From Meghimatium bilineatum (taxonomy: Eukaryota > Mollusca > Gastropoda > Stylommatophora > Philomycidae), in NCBI GenBank assembly GCA_034231615.1, contig CM067298.1:4283834-4347833 (forward strand): 64,000 nt of DNA, in the 5' to 3' direction. Below the pieces are notes generated by a model. The model had not been told where the DNA came from and ran no database searches. It saw nothing but the letters and a program-made list of their open reading frames with translations. Position numbers and translations under genes: made by a program. This document shows, one piece after another, positions 35,157 through 44,902 of this stretch. Position 1 is the first letter of the stretch; the number at the start of each line of letters is the position of its first letter.

Positions 35157-37907
35157 CTATATCTGTAATTCTGTCTCCTTAATAAAACTCACTGTCTTTT
35201 GTAGTTCATACAGTGTCCCATAGAGCTTTGATTCCAGTGTTGTTTCCTCTGGCCAATATGTCTGCCTCAGCGTTTCGTGCTCAGAACACTCTTGAAGTAT
35301 ATGTTTGGCACTCTGTGCTGCCTGTTCACATGTACACATGGCCGTGTTGCCAATCTTGAACTTTGTATACATGTGACTGCGGAGTCGGTTGTGTCCTGTT
35401 CTGAGACGTAGAATTATAACTTGTTCTGGTCTGTTCATAATGTGATAGTCATCTTGTGTTGGTGTTTGTGGCTTTCTTATTGACTTGATCATCTGTTTTT
35501 TCTGATGGTAGGTGATTGGTATATCTGGTTGGTCTTCGGCAGCACCTTCCTTAGCCAGTTGGTCTGCTTTTTCATTTCCTGGTATTCCACAGTGAGAGGG
35601 TATCCACTGCATGGTTATCCTATACTGGTAAGACAATTCGCTAAGTAGTTTTTTTAAGTCTGTTAGTTTTCCAGACTGGAGAGCTTGAAGCACTGACCTT
35701 GCATCTGTCAGGAATACCACAGGCTGTAGGCCAGAGTTGGAGTTCAGCAGTTTTTTAGCTGCCACACTAATTGCCTGGATTTCTGCATCATAATTATTGC
35801 AGAATTTTCCTGTTGGTGTTCTGATTGTATCTCTAGGCTTGTGTGGATATTCTATATATACACCTGCACCTCCATTCCTCACAGCATTCTGTGCTGACCC
35901 ATCTGTGTACACTCTGACCCATATATCTTGTGGATATTCCTCATCCAGGAAACTGAGGGTGACTGTCCTTCGCTGCACACTGTTCTGTTCGTCCTCGCTT
36001 AGTATTCCTTTCACATGGGTCTGAATGTATATTGGCATTCCATGGCTTTCACTCCACGGGGTTTGTTCTGGTACAGACCTTAAGGGGCTGTCAACTTCAG
36101 GTAGGTCTGTAAGTTGTCTACGGAGTCGTTTTGCTTGATGGATAAAGCTGCTCCTTTTCAGTCGCCCCATTGCTAGATTTTGGAATCTTTCCTTCATTGG
36201 ATGACTTGGCATACACTGAAACTTTTCTGCTTGAATTAGTACTTTTGTGTCTCTTCGTTCGCCAAGTGTTTGCATTCTTCCCATTTTCTGCATCTCTGCT
36301 ATGGGTGTTGATTTCATTGCTCCCAACATTATTCTAAGTGCCTGGTTTTGCACTTTATCTAGATCTTGTAATGTGGTGTTTGATGCAGGACACCACGCAG
36401 CTGAACCATATTCCAGGTGTGGTCTTATGCCTTGCTGGTAAACTTTACTGAGTATATTTCCACTGGCTCCCCATGTGGTTCCACTTAGTTTTCTCAGGAT
36501 AGCTAACTTCCTTCTGGCTTTTGTTGTTGCTTTGTTTATGTGCTGCTTCCATGTCAGCTTATCATCAAAAGTAACTCCGAGGTATGTGGGTTGTTTGTCT
36601 TCTTTCAAGAGCTCTCCATCTATCTTGATATGACCAGCTTTTTGTTTTGGTGAGAGGGTAAAGAGTGTAGTGCTGCACTTATCTGTGTTAATGCTGACGC
36701 ACCATCTATTTGCCCATAATGTTAGGGTATCGATAGCTCTTTGTATTTGTTTAGTGGCCACTGTTGCATGTTCTTCCGTGCACCAGATCACCAGGTCGTC
36801 AGCATACATTGCCACTTTGATCCCGTGTGGTAGTTCAGCAACTAGGTCATTGATGTAAACCAAGAAAAGTGTGGGTGACAGGACTCCTCCCTGGGGGACT
36901 CCATGACGCAGTAAAACTTTCTTGCTCTTGCGACCATCTAATTGTACCCTGGCTCTTCTATTATGCAGGTATGTTTTTACCCATTTGTACATTCCTGAGC
37001 TAACCCTGCAATTTCGCAATTTCTTTAGGAGCCCTTCTTTCCAGACCTTATCAAATGCTTTCCTGAGGTCTATCCATGCTGCTAGTACCAGTTTCTTTTC
37101 TTGGAAGGCATCCTCAATCTCTTGGGAGAGGTAGGTTGCCTGATCTTCAGTAGAGTAGCACTGTCTGAAACCTGCTTGCTGTGATACCAGAAGGTTTTCA
37201 CTTTCAAGGTACCACTGCATCCTAAGATTGATAATGCGTTCCATTATTTTACATAGACAGCTTGTGAGGCTGATGGGCCTGTAGTTGGAGACTATGTTGC
37301 CATCTTTTCCTGATTTGAGGAGTGGTATCATTATTGCTTCTCTCCACGCCTGTGGTACATTACCTGTGGACCAGCTTGTGTTAAAGATCTGCAGTAGCTT
37401 TGCTCTTGCTGCAATTCCCAGGTTTCTAATCATTTCATTGGACACTCCATCAGCTCCAGGGGACTTTTTCATTTTCAATTTGGATATTGCATGCTCCAGT
37501 TCTCTCATTGTGATTGGTGCCTCCATGACTTCAGGTATAGGTTCACCTTGTCCAATGTTTTGCTGGTTCTCTCGAACCTCCTGTTGTTTGTCTGGGCTGA
37601 CTTTGACGTTATTGTCTTCTGCAAAGGAATCTGCAAAGTAATCAGCTGCATGTTTACCTGTTAAAATGTCTCTATCTTTATAAAGTGTGATCCTGGTATT
37701 TCTCCCTGTACCTTCATCATTTAGTTGTTTTACAAGTTTCCATAATTTCCTAGTATCTCTTTCTAGGTTCAGCGACTCTGTTTTTTCTTTCCAGCTGCTC
37801 CGTCTGGCTTGTAACTTGGCTCTTTGAAATTTAGCCTTTGTTTGCTGATATTTGTTGTGATGTTCTTGGCTAGGTCTGTTCTCAGCCTGCTGTCTAGATG
37901 TTTCCAT
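35157..37907 (-). CDS. LINE reverse transcriptase and RNase H
   Basis: A 916-codon frame in phase with the endonuclease frame above. RT motifs in order: KKSPGADGVSNEMI (about residue 155), NYRPISLTSCLCKIMERII, QQAGFRQCYSTEDQ, AAWIDLRKAFDKVW, GVPQGGVLSPTLFLVYINDL, and the active site MYADDLVIW (about 367), then YLGVTFDDKLTW. RNase H follows with VYTDGSAQNA (about 667), NNYDAEIQAI, LTDARSVLQAL and IPSHCGIPGNEKADQLA, so all four acidic positions are kept. A Cys-rich end (MCTCEQAAQSAKHILQEC) may bind nucleic acid. It copies the LINE RNA at the nicked target and degrades the RNA strand. The first Met shown is not the native start, which lies in the endonuclease part. Confidence 0.93.
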   Translation of the reverse strand: METSRQQAENRPSQEHHNKYQQTKAKFQRAKLQARRSSWKEKTESLNLERDTRKLWKLVKQLNDEGTGRNTRITLYKDRDILTGKHAADYFADSFAEDNNVKVSPDKQQEVRENQQNIGQGEPIPEVMEAPITMRELEHAISKLKMKKSPGADGVSNEMIRNLGIAARAKLLQIFNTSWSTGNVPQAWREAIMIPLLKSGKDGNIVSNYRPISLTSCLCKIMERIINLRMQWYLESENLLVSQQAGFRQCYSTEDQATYLSQEIEDAFQEKKLVLAAWIDLRKAFDKVWKEGLLKKLRNCRVSSGMYKWVKTYLHNRRARVQLDGRKSKKVLLRHGVPQGGVLSPTLFLVYINDLVAELPHGIKVAMYADDLVIWCTEEHATVATKQIQRAIDTLTLWANRWCVSINTDKCSTTLFTLSPKQKAGHIKIDGELLKEDKQPTYLGVTFDDKLTWKQHINKATTKARRKLAILRKLSGTTWGASGNILSKVYQQGIRPHLEYGSAAWCPASNTTLQDLDKVQNQALRIMLGAMKSTPIAEMQKMGRMQTLGERRDTKVLIQAEKFQCMPSHPMKERFQNLAMGRLKRSSFIHQAKRLRRQLTDLPEVDSPLRSVPEQTPWSESHGMPIYIQTHVKGILSEDEQNSVQRRTVTLSFLDEEYPQDIWVRVYTDGSAQNAVRNGGAGVYIEYPHKPRDTIRTPTGKFCNNYDAEIQAISVAAKKLLNSNSGLQPVVFLTDARSVLQALQSGKLTDLKKLLSELSYQYRITMQWIPSHCGIPGNEKADQLAKEGAAEDQPDIPITYHQKKQMIKSIRKPQTPTQDDYHIMNRPEQVIILRLRTGHNRLRSHMYTKFKIGNTAMCTCEQAAQSAKHILQECSEHETLRQTYWPEETTLESKLYGTLYELQKTVSFIKETELQI

Positions 37908-37937
37908 CTCATTTTGCAGCTTTTCCAGTTCATCATT

Positions 37938-39008
37938 CTAGTAGGGTTTGTAGTTTTTGCGTGCCCCCCTGGGTATGGTTTTACTAGCAGCATGTAGTAT
38001 ACATCTATTAAACTCACTCACTGCTCTATTGATGTCTTTGTCCAAGTTCATGTCCTTAGCTAGAACACTGGTTAAATGCTGGTACATTTTCCAGTCTGCC
38101 CTTTTATAATTCCACCTAGTGAGCGTGCTGTTGTCCTTGGTAAATTCATTGTGGATTTCCAGAAATACTGGTCTGTGGTCACTACCTCCAAGCTGCTTTC
38201 CAACAACACGTGTGATGTTCCATTCCAAGCCTGGTGAGTGGAATGCCAGATCTGGTGTAGAGGTGGTATGCCATGCTCTCGAGTAGAAGGTTGGCAAGTC
38301 TGCTGGCTGGTTAATAAGAATGAGATTATTTTCATCCTGCCAGCTCTCAAGTTCCTCACCTCTCTTGTCGATATGATCGTAGCCCCAGCTCTGAGAGTGG
38401 CTGTTGAAGTCACCACACACCATAAGTCTCTCTTTGTCTGGAATTGTGTCTAGTGCCAATGGTTTATCATTTGGGCAGTAGTAGTTCAGGAGATGGAATT
38501 CTGCACTGTCTGTTTTTAGGTGGAGCATCTGGTATTCTGCCCCTTCCATATATACTTCCAGCTGACATGCGCTGATATTGTTTTTAACAAGTGTCAGAAT
38601 TCCACCCTTTCGCCTGTCCTTTCTGTCAGACCAGTAGCACTGGTAGCCTCTGATTTTGAAGGCTATGTCGCTGCTGAGGTGTGTTTCTTGGATACAGCAT
38701 ATACTAACTTGTTCTTCACTGAGGACATTTTCAAGTTCCAATTTTTTGCTGTATCCATCTCTTTTACTGTTGACACCCTCAGCATTCCAGTGCATTATTT
38801 TTATTGGTCGTTTGTTTGTTTGGCCAGTAGCTCTATTCCCTTGCCTCCTGGCTCCTCGGGGCAATTGAGAAGGACTTCCAGTAACTGAGGTTGGGCCCTT
38901 TCGAGGTATAGGGCCCGGCACCGTCCCTGCCTGAACGTCCGCCACAGGGCAGGCACCATAACTATTTATAGATGAAGACATGTTTCCATTGTGTTTTGTG
39001 CGTGGCAT
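37938..39008 (-). CDS. LINE apurinic-like endonuclease, N-terminal part of the LINE polyprotein
   Basis: A 356-codon frame. Residues 1-70 are basic and Gly/Pro-rich. An exonuclease-endonuclease-phosphatase domain follows: KIMHWNAEG (metal-binding Asn, about residue 73), CIQETHLS (catalytic Glu, about 107), LMVCGDFNSHSQSWG (Asp and Asn, about 198), STPDLAFHS and GGSDHRPVFLEI (catalytic Asp-His, about 275). All expected catalytic residues are visible. This enzyme nicks target DNA to start reverse transcription. The frame ends at a TAG (37938-37940) and continues, in the same phase, ten codons later as the RT frame, so the stop is either a single mutation or a readthrough site; mutation is simpler. 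Confidence 0.88.
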   Translation of the reverse strand: MPRTKHNGNMSSSINSYGACPVADVQAGTVPGPIPRKGPTSVTGSPSQLPRGARRQGNRATGQTNKRPIKIMHWNAEGVNSKRDGYSKKLELENVLSEEQVSICCIQETHLSSDIAFKIRGYQCYWSDRKDRRKGGILTLVKNNISACQLEVYMEGAEYQMLHLKTDSAEFHLLNYYCPNDKPLALDTIPDKERLMVCGDFNSHSQSWGYDHIDKRGEELESWQDENNLILINQPADLPTFYSRAWHTTSTPDLAFHSPGLEWNITRVVGKQLGGSDHRPVFLEIHNEFTKDNSTLTRWNYKRADWKMYQHLTSVLAKDMNLDKDINRAVSEFNRCILHAASKTIPRGARKNYKPY

Positions 39009-39177
39009 CCTGATTATCTGTGCGCCTTTTGGCTGGATGCCTCCGTCTTCAGCACTCTGCTTACTTGGGCAGGACTATGGTCCTGCTCGAATGGGACTGC
39101 CCGACCAGTCTTAGTTTCCAGCCCCTGATGGCTGAACTAAGCCCCATCACCTCTGCACGGTGCTGGTCTCGATGGGG

Positions 39178-39665
39178 AGCGATAACGATAAAGAAATGAA
39201 AAATATATGGAAAAACTGTTATAGAGAGACAAAAGTTATACTTCTTAGAACATACATTTTTCCACTTGCAAAATACGGCCACGAGACTTGGACAATAAAT
39301 ATAACAACGGCAAAAAGGATAACGGCTTTCGAACTGAAGTGTTATAGGGCAATATTTAGAATTTCCTGGACAGAAAAGATAAGGAACGGGTTTTGAATAT
39401 GTTGAATATAGAGGAAGGATGGCTGGAGAGCACAATTTTACATAGAAAACCGAAATATTTCGAACATATAATAAGACAAAATGACATGGAAAGATGCATA
39501 TTAGAGGGCAGAATTCCTGGAAGTAGAAGGAGATGGACAGATGACATCAAAGACTGTATGAAGATATCATTGAAGGAAGCAGGCAGACTGGTACAGTGTA
39601 GAGTCATGTTCAGGACATCAAGTGCAAAGACAACGTTCTGGAAAGAATATGTCATGTGATAACGA
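39178..39665 (+). pseudogene. old RTE-like LINE copy, 3' half
   Basis: Continues the copy broken at 35112: KEMKNIWKNCYRETKVILLR, TYIFPLAKYGHETWTIN, RITAFELKCYRAIFRISW, then RRWTDDIKDCMKISLKEAGR and KTTFWKEYVM* ending at 39658. This is the standard post-RT region and C-terminus of an RTE element, with one frameshift near 39395. The right end is near 39665 (GTGATAACGAGGATG). Confidence 0.8.
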
Positions 39666-40248
39666 GGATGAGTGTGTTCTCTGGAATCTGTTTTGTTGCT
39701 GTGTAGATGCTGAGTCAGTAATGCTGATTCGGCGTGTGACTTTAGATGAAAATGGCTGGTTCACAGTCAAAGTATCGTGAATTGTTGATTTCTGTTGCAG
39801 TTTAATGTAGTCTTGTTGTGGTCTGTAGTTTCACTGTGTTCCCCTTCCTTCAGTGACATGAATAGATTGTTTTAAAATTGTCTCTAGCCATGGCTGTCTA
39901 CAGTTTTAGACCTACTGGTTAATTGGAAATCCAGCTTTTTTAATGACTCATTTGATTATCCCCTTGGTTTTCGTTGACTGACACACACAGTATAATCATT
40001 GTCCTTAAGAGCTCTGCGTAAATTGTTAAGTTTCCTTCAGTCCGTCTCTATGCCACTACACAAGTTGTTTATTTATTTAAAAAGGAGAGAATACATGTGA
40101 CCAATGAAAATCACGGAAATAATCACGAGTTATTCAGAATGCTGGATTTGCAATTAGCTAGTAGATCTTATGGTGTAGATGCTCATATTCTAGCTGTGCC
40201 CCCCCCCCCAAAATATATAAAAAAATATTTGAGGTAGTATGTCTTATA
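39666..40248. other. no gene seen
   Basis: About 580 bp. There is a C-run at about 40199-40209; nothing else stands out. Confidence 0.45.
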
Positions 40249-40560
40249 ATGTAGACCAGTGTTTCCCAACCTTTTTTTAACTATACCCCCCCCACCTAAG
40301 TCTTTCTAATATTCTGATGCCCCCCCCCCAATGTAACACATGCATATTTTTGTCTTCTTCTTCTTTCTGTCCCCATGTACCTTTCGGTGTTGAGGGGAGA
40401 GTGAGTGTACGGTCTTTTGCCCTTAAAATTGATGTAATCTCTAAATTAAGCCTAATTGCAACCTGTTCAAATTGCCCCCATGAACAAATAAATTACCCAA
40501 ATAAATAAATTGGTCTCATGTGGCGTGTGGGCCCCCACGTTGGGAAACATTGATGTAGAT
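40249..40560. mobile_element. hAT MITE with a LINE tail inside
   Basis: The element 40257-40552 begins CAGTGTTTCCCAACC and ends GTTGGGAAACATTG. Flanks ATGTAGAC (40249-40256) and ATGTAGAT (40553-40560) agree at 7 of 8. At about 40349-40430 it carries the 3' end of the RTE subfamily found at 53523-55107 (minus strand: GGGCAAAAGACCGTACACTC, CCCCTCAACACCGAAAGGTA, then a GAA tail), so the MITE is older than that retrocopy. Two C-runs occur inside. Confidence 0.85.
40349..40430 (-). mobile_element. about 80-bp RTE-like LINE tail
   Basis: Matches the extreme 3' end of the LINE at 53523-55107 almost base for base from TGTACCTTTCGGTGTTGAGG to TACGGTCTTTTGCCCTT, including the GAA-repeat tail. Only the final 20 or so codons (LPSTPKGT and preceding) remain. 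Confidence 0.85.
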
Positions 40561-40653
40561 AGTCATGCTCTGCTCCCCCACATAATTTCAGGTGTGTCCA
40601 ACTGTAGCAGGTTGCATCTCGTTTTTGTCAAGAAAAATCCTAATACAGCTAAT

Positions 40654-40795
40654 GGGATTTGAACAAGGTCCGTCTGCTCAGATGGCACCTTCTCCGGCAC
40701 AACTAAAAGGGTTGCTGTGTGGTCGAAGATGGAAAACGTGTGGAATCAAGTTGCGAGGTGAGCGGGTGCCATCTGAGCAGGCCGGGTTCAAATTC
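40654..40795. repeat. imperfect inverted repeat, about 32-bp arms
   Basis: Left arm 40654-40690 (GGGATTTGAACAAGGTCCGT then CTGCTCAGATGGCACCT) pairs with right arm 40764-40795 (GGGTGCCATCTGAGCAGG then CCGGGTTCAAATTC) around a loop of about 73 bp. GGTTCAAAT in the arm resembles a pol III B box. It may be a palindromic SINE pair or a foldback MITE; no duplication at the ends was found. Confidence 0.7.
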
Positions 40796-40961
40796 AATTC
40801 GCTGCTCTATGATTTGTCTTTATGAATAGATCCTGATGCATCTATATTATATTCATTTATTCACATGTTAATTCTGTCTACTTTTGTAGTACATTCACAG
40901 GGGGAGTTATCCATTGTTGGAGGACTTCTAGTGTAATCTACCTTGATAATTTGGAGATGCT

Positions 40962-41998
40962 TTTGTCTGGTGTCTTTTACTAGGTCGGACAACATGAGTT
41001 GTGTCTGTTGCTAGGATGTGTTGTCTGGTGTCTTTTACTAGGTCGGACAACATGAGTTGTGTCTGTTGCTAGGATGTGTTGTCTGGTGTCTTTTACTAGG
41101 TCGGACAACATGAGTTGTGCATGTTGCTAGGATGTGTTGTCTGTGTCTTTTACTAGGTAGGACAACATGAGTTGTGTCTGTTGCTAGGATGTGTTGTCTG
41201 GTGTCTTTTACTAGGTCGGACAACATGAGTTGTGTCTGTTGCTAGGATGTGTTGTCTGGTGTCTTTTACTAGGTCGGACAACATGAGTTGTGTCTGTTGC
41301 TAGGATGTGTTGTCTGGTGTCTTTTACTAGGTCGGACAACATGAGTTGTGTCTGTTGCTAGGATGTGTTGTCTGGTGTCTTTTACTAGGTCGGACAACAT
41401 GAGTTGTGTCTGTTGCTAGGATGTGTTGTCTGGTGTCTTTTACTAGGTCGGACAACATGAGTTGTGCATGTTGCTAGGATGTGTTGTCTGTGTCTTTTAC
41501 TAGGTAGGACAACATGAGTTGTGTCTGTTGCTAGGATGTGTTGTCTGGTGTCTTTTACTAGGTCGGACAACATGAGTTGTGTCTGTTGCTAGGATGTGTT
41601 GTCTGGTGTCTTTTACTAGGTCGGACAACATGAGTTGTGCATGTTGCTAGGATGTGTTGTCTGTGTCTTTTACTAGGTAGGACAACATGAGTTGTGTCTG
41701 TTGCTAGGATGTGTTGTCTGGTGTCTTTTACTAGGTCGGACAACATGAGTTGTGTCTGTTGCTAGGATGTGTTGTCTGGTGTCTTTTACTAGGTCGGACA
41801 ACATGAGTTGTGTCTGTTGCTAGGATGTGTTGTCTGGTGTCTTTTACTAGGTCATACAACATGAGTTGTGTCTGTTGCTAGGATGTGTTGTCTGGTGTAT
41901 TTACTAGATCAGACAACATTTGTTGTGTCTGTTGCTAGGATGTGTTGTCTAGTGTATTTACTAGGTCGGACAACATGAGTTGTGTCTGTTGCTAGCAG
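40962..41998. repeat. 58-bp minisatellite, about 18 copies
   Basis: Units of GTCTGGTGTCTTTTACTAGG, TCGGACAACATGAGTTGTGT, CTGTTGCTAGGATGTGTT. A three-unit block with a GCATGTTGC variant and a shorter GTCTGTGTC variant recurs at about 41040, 41387 and 41560, so the array also has an approximately 173-bp higher-order period. Identical 62-codon open frames on the minus strand repeat with it and are not genes. The last units are diverged. Confidence 0.93.
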
Positions 41999-42731
41999 AT
42001 ACAGCTAATTATGGTGATTTGTGGTCACAAGTGACATCTTACCTTTCACACCTGTATATTCATATCTGATTCCACGAAAATCAACCTGTGTTCAGTTTCT
42101 CCATTTCTCTCTATCTCCCTCTTCTCAACAGCAGGCAGTTTGAGCAATTGTCCGTCACATGAACAGGACACTTGACCGAGAATCCTTCATTATCTTGCTG
42201 ACTTCAAGTCAAGTGTGCAGTACTTGCTCCAGTAGTGTCTACTCAACATCCCATGGTTTACATCCTCTGTAAATGTTCATTGGCCTAAATTTACTTAATC
42301 TTGTTACTGTCTTATGTCCTAGTCTGAGATACTGTATTACTGTATTATGTTCTAGTCTGAGAAACTGTAATACTTACTGTCTTATGTCCTAATCTGAGAA
42401 ACTATAACTGATCTGTCCTAGTCTGAGAAACTGTTTGAATCAATCCTGCAATGCTTGAGAGATCTTCAAGTAGTCATTGAAAGATTTTTCCTAGCCTCAA
42501 CTTGAATGGTTACCGTAAACACAGATCACAATAGAACAGTCTATTTGGAAAACCTCACGTAGAAAATGAATATGATGTGGCTGGTGAATGTCATGTGTGA
42601 ATGTGGTCAAATGTAGTTGAATGCCTACATATGATGTAACTGTGAAACTAGTTCAAATCTCTCATGGCTACTTGATGAGACATTGAGAGACTGAAAATCT
42701 AGTATAGACTCTCGACTTCTTGTATTTTCAG
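41999..42731. other. upstream of the PTPN gene's first coding exon; partial repeats
   Basis: Lies just 5' of the first coding exon. A loose repeat of about 35-40 bp (ACTGTCTTATGTCCTAGTCTGAGA) occurs about four times at 42305-42435. The last bases before 42732 (CTTGTATTTTCAG) look like a 3' splice site, so this is probably intron with a non-coding first exon further left or outside the window. I see no promoter I can defend. Confidence 0.5.
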
Positions 42732-42880
42732 AGCTGGGAGCCATGTCCATCAAATTGGTCTCAAGCGGTAGCTACAATGTACGAGCGTCTGAAATGGCGC
42801 ACATACAGGAACGCACTCCCAAGAAAGTCAACTGTGATGTCCATTTTCTGGACGATACAGTGGAGACCTTTGAAGTTGAT
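42732..42880 (+). CDS. PTPN4: PTPN exon a: N-terminus and start of FERM F1
   Basis: The acceptor TTTTCAG ends at 42731. ATG at 42743 follows 11 bases of 5' UTR and opens 46 codons ending at the donor GTAAGT (42881). The protein starts MSIKLV and holds SYNVRASEMA, the conserved N-terminal motif of this phosphatase family, then VNCDVHFLDDTVETFEVD, the first two beta strands of the ubiquitin-like F1 lobe. This ATG is chosen because the family motif begins about nine residues after the start here, as in relatives. The exon ends in phase 0. Confidence 0.88.
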
Positions 42881-43714
42881 GTAAGTCCTGATGTTAGGAT
42901 CTTTCCAAAACATTTTGAACTGTTGTACCTGCTACCGTCTTTTGTAGTTCTTGTGTCATCAGGGATTTCTCTCTGTTCTTTGAGTCGAAATATTGTGCCT
43001 TTATCAACATTTTGTTGTCAATGTGATCATTTCTTGTTGGCTCTTGACTTTTCTTTGTTTGTTGACCATTTCATGTTGACTTGAGTTTTCTTTGTTTGTT
43101 GAACATATCATGTTGACTCTTGAGTGTTCTTTGTTTATTGATAATTTCATGATGAATGTTGAGTTTTATGTGTTTGTTGATTATTTCAGGATGAAATAAT
43201 ATGGATACACAGTCCCATATTACAACAGTCCCATAATTACACAACAGTCCCATAATTACACCACAGTCCCATAATTACACAAGTCACATAATTACACAAC
43301 AGTCCCATAATTACACAACAGTCCCATAATTACACAACAGTCCCATAATTACACAACAGTCCCATAGTTACACAACAGTCCCATAATTACACAACAGTCC
43401 CATAATTGCACAACAGTCCCATAATTGCACAACAGTCCCATAATTGCACAACAGTCCCATAATTGCACAACAGTCCCATAATTGCACAACAGTCCCATAA
43501 TTGCACAACAGTCACATAATTGCACAACAGTCACATAATTACACAACAGTCCCATAATTACACAACAGTCCCATACACATTAAAATCCTAAACTTATTAT
43601 TACATGCCAAGGTTGAATGATCTCACATAATGTTTTCTTGTTTTGCTAATACACTTCTGTTTCCCATTGCCTTTATATTAGAGTATAGCAGTGTTTTGTG
43701 TTAATCACTTTCAG
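42881..43714. other. PTPN intron 1, rich in tandem repeats
   Basis: The intron of 834 bp is nearly half minisatellite. GTAAGT opens it and TTTCAG closes it. It holds a loose repeat of about 45 bp (TTCTTTGTTTGTTGA.CAT, 43050-43190) and the 19-bp array listed separately. No gene is present. Confidence 0.85.
43203..43576. repeat. 19-bp minisatellite, about 19 copies
   Basis: Units of ACACAACAGTCCCATAATT, with ACAC and GCAC versions grouped in blocks (GCAC at about 43407-43530). It lies within intron 1. The minus-strand periodic frame is a by-product. Confidence 0.92.
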
Positions 43715-43828
43715 AAACGAGGCAAGGCCCAGCAGCTTCTGGATAGAGTGTTTGACCACTTGGAGCTGGTAGAGAGGGATTATTTTGGCCTCCAGTATGT
43801 GGATCTGTCACCCGGAGATGATACTCTA
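43715..43828 (+). CDS. PTPN4: PTPN exon b: FERM F1 lobe
   Basis: Acceptor TTTCAG, donor GTAAGT at 43829. 38 codons in phase 0 at both ends. KRGKAQQLLDRVFDHLELVE and RDYFGLQYVD form the F1 helix and following strand; the DYFGLQ motif is typical of 4.1-type FERM domains. Residues 47-84 of the assembled product. Confidence 0.92.
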
Positions 43829-44902
43829 GTAAGTACATCTAACATTAAATACATGCTATCTTCCGCCACATGGATTTAAGGATCTTAGTTGAAATACATT
43901 CTATCTTCTGCCACATGGATTCAAGGATCTCAGTTTAAATGAAAATTGGACAATTGAAGTCTAATAGGCATGCATTTAAGAACAAAAGTAATAGCGTATT
44001 CCAAGTCATTCACCATTTTTTACTATAGACCACTCACACTGCATCCACATGGGGTCATTCACTGTTTGTACTCTAGAGCACTCACTGATCCACCTAGGAT
44101 CATTTGCTATTTTTACTCTAGACCTCACACTGCATCCACTTGGGGTCATTCACCATTTTTACTCTTGACCACTCACTGCATCCACCTAATGTTTTATCAT
44201 TGAATGGCTCCATTAATTATATTGTATATAATGAAATGGAGAAAACAACCTGATCACACAGCTAGACAGATGCTTGACTGGAGCTCCCAGGGGAAAGATG
44301 AGTAGGAATGCCAGGTATATTTTGTGAAGGAATGAAGATTCTAGATCACCCGAGGTCTCATTATCTAATATGAGGAAGATTACACAGCATTGAAAAGATT
44401 GCAAGATTTTATTTTCTTCCCCATGATCCACAGGGAACTGACAGGAAATGAAGTTTTTATTTTTTCTTGGGTTTGTGTAGTTCGTGTTTTTTTAAATCAC
44501 AGATGTGATCTTTCGATACAGCTTTGACATTTGAACTAACATTTTAGAATCACACAGCAGGTAAAGAGCCACAAATGATGGCCATATTTGAAAATCTGTT
44601 TTAGAAATATGCAACAGATAAATACTTATTAAATCATGTTTAGAGCTGTCTGAATTTGTTTATCCTTCCATCAGTCCATCCATCCATCCACTGTCATTTC
44701 CACAGGTGCCATTAAGTATCATGGGGGGAGAAGTTGAAGTTGTCTGGTTGTGGACATTCGGGTCACATTGGCCATAGTCAGCACAGTAGACTACCAGCAA
44801 GTGTCTCTTTAATGTTTCTTTGATTGTCTGCACCCACTCATTTAGTTCTTGGTCTTCCTTGTGCCTTGTAGCCAGATCTTCTGCCGTTAACATGTTAAGT
44901 AC

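Larger units (their letters stand above)
35104..39186 (-). mobile_element. nearly intact I-type LINE with 9-bp target duplication
   Basis: The element occupies 35113-39177 on the minus strand (about 4.07 kb). AGCGATAAC stands on both sides (35104-35112 and 39178-39186). It has a short 5' leader of about 170 bp (39177-39009), one long coding frame for endonuclease, RT and RNase H, a 3' UTR of only about 20-45 bp, and a GAA-repeat tail (CTTCTTC run on + at 35116-35137). The only break I find in the coding frame is one TAG. RNase H downstream of RT places it in the I superfamily (I, Nimb, Ingi or a relative); the clade is not resolved. It landed inside an older RTE copy. Confidence 0.9.

Noticed and set aside
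41038..41746. Three identical 62-codon frames that look like a gene family
   Set aside because: They repeat with the 173-bp block of the 58-bp array and have no other support.
1..42700. Telomeric or ribosomal repeats as an explanation for the arrays
   Set aside because: I saw no TTAGGG-type tandem array and no rRNA-like sequence.
42743..43084. 113-codon open frame taken as a single-exon gene
   Set aside because: The first 46 codons are the PTPN exon, but the frame reads through the donor GTAAGT into intron; the next FERM codons are found in phase at 43715.
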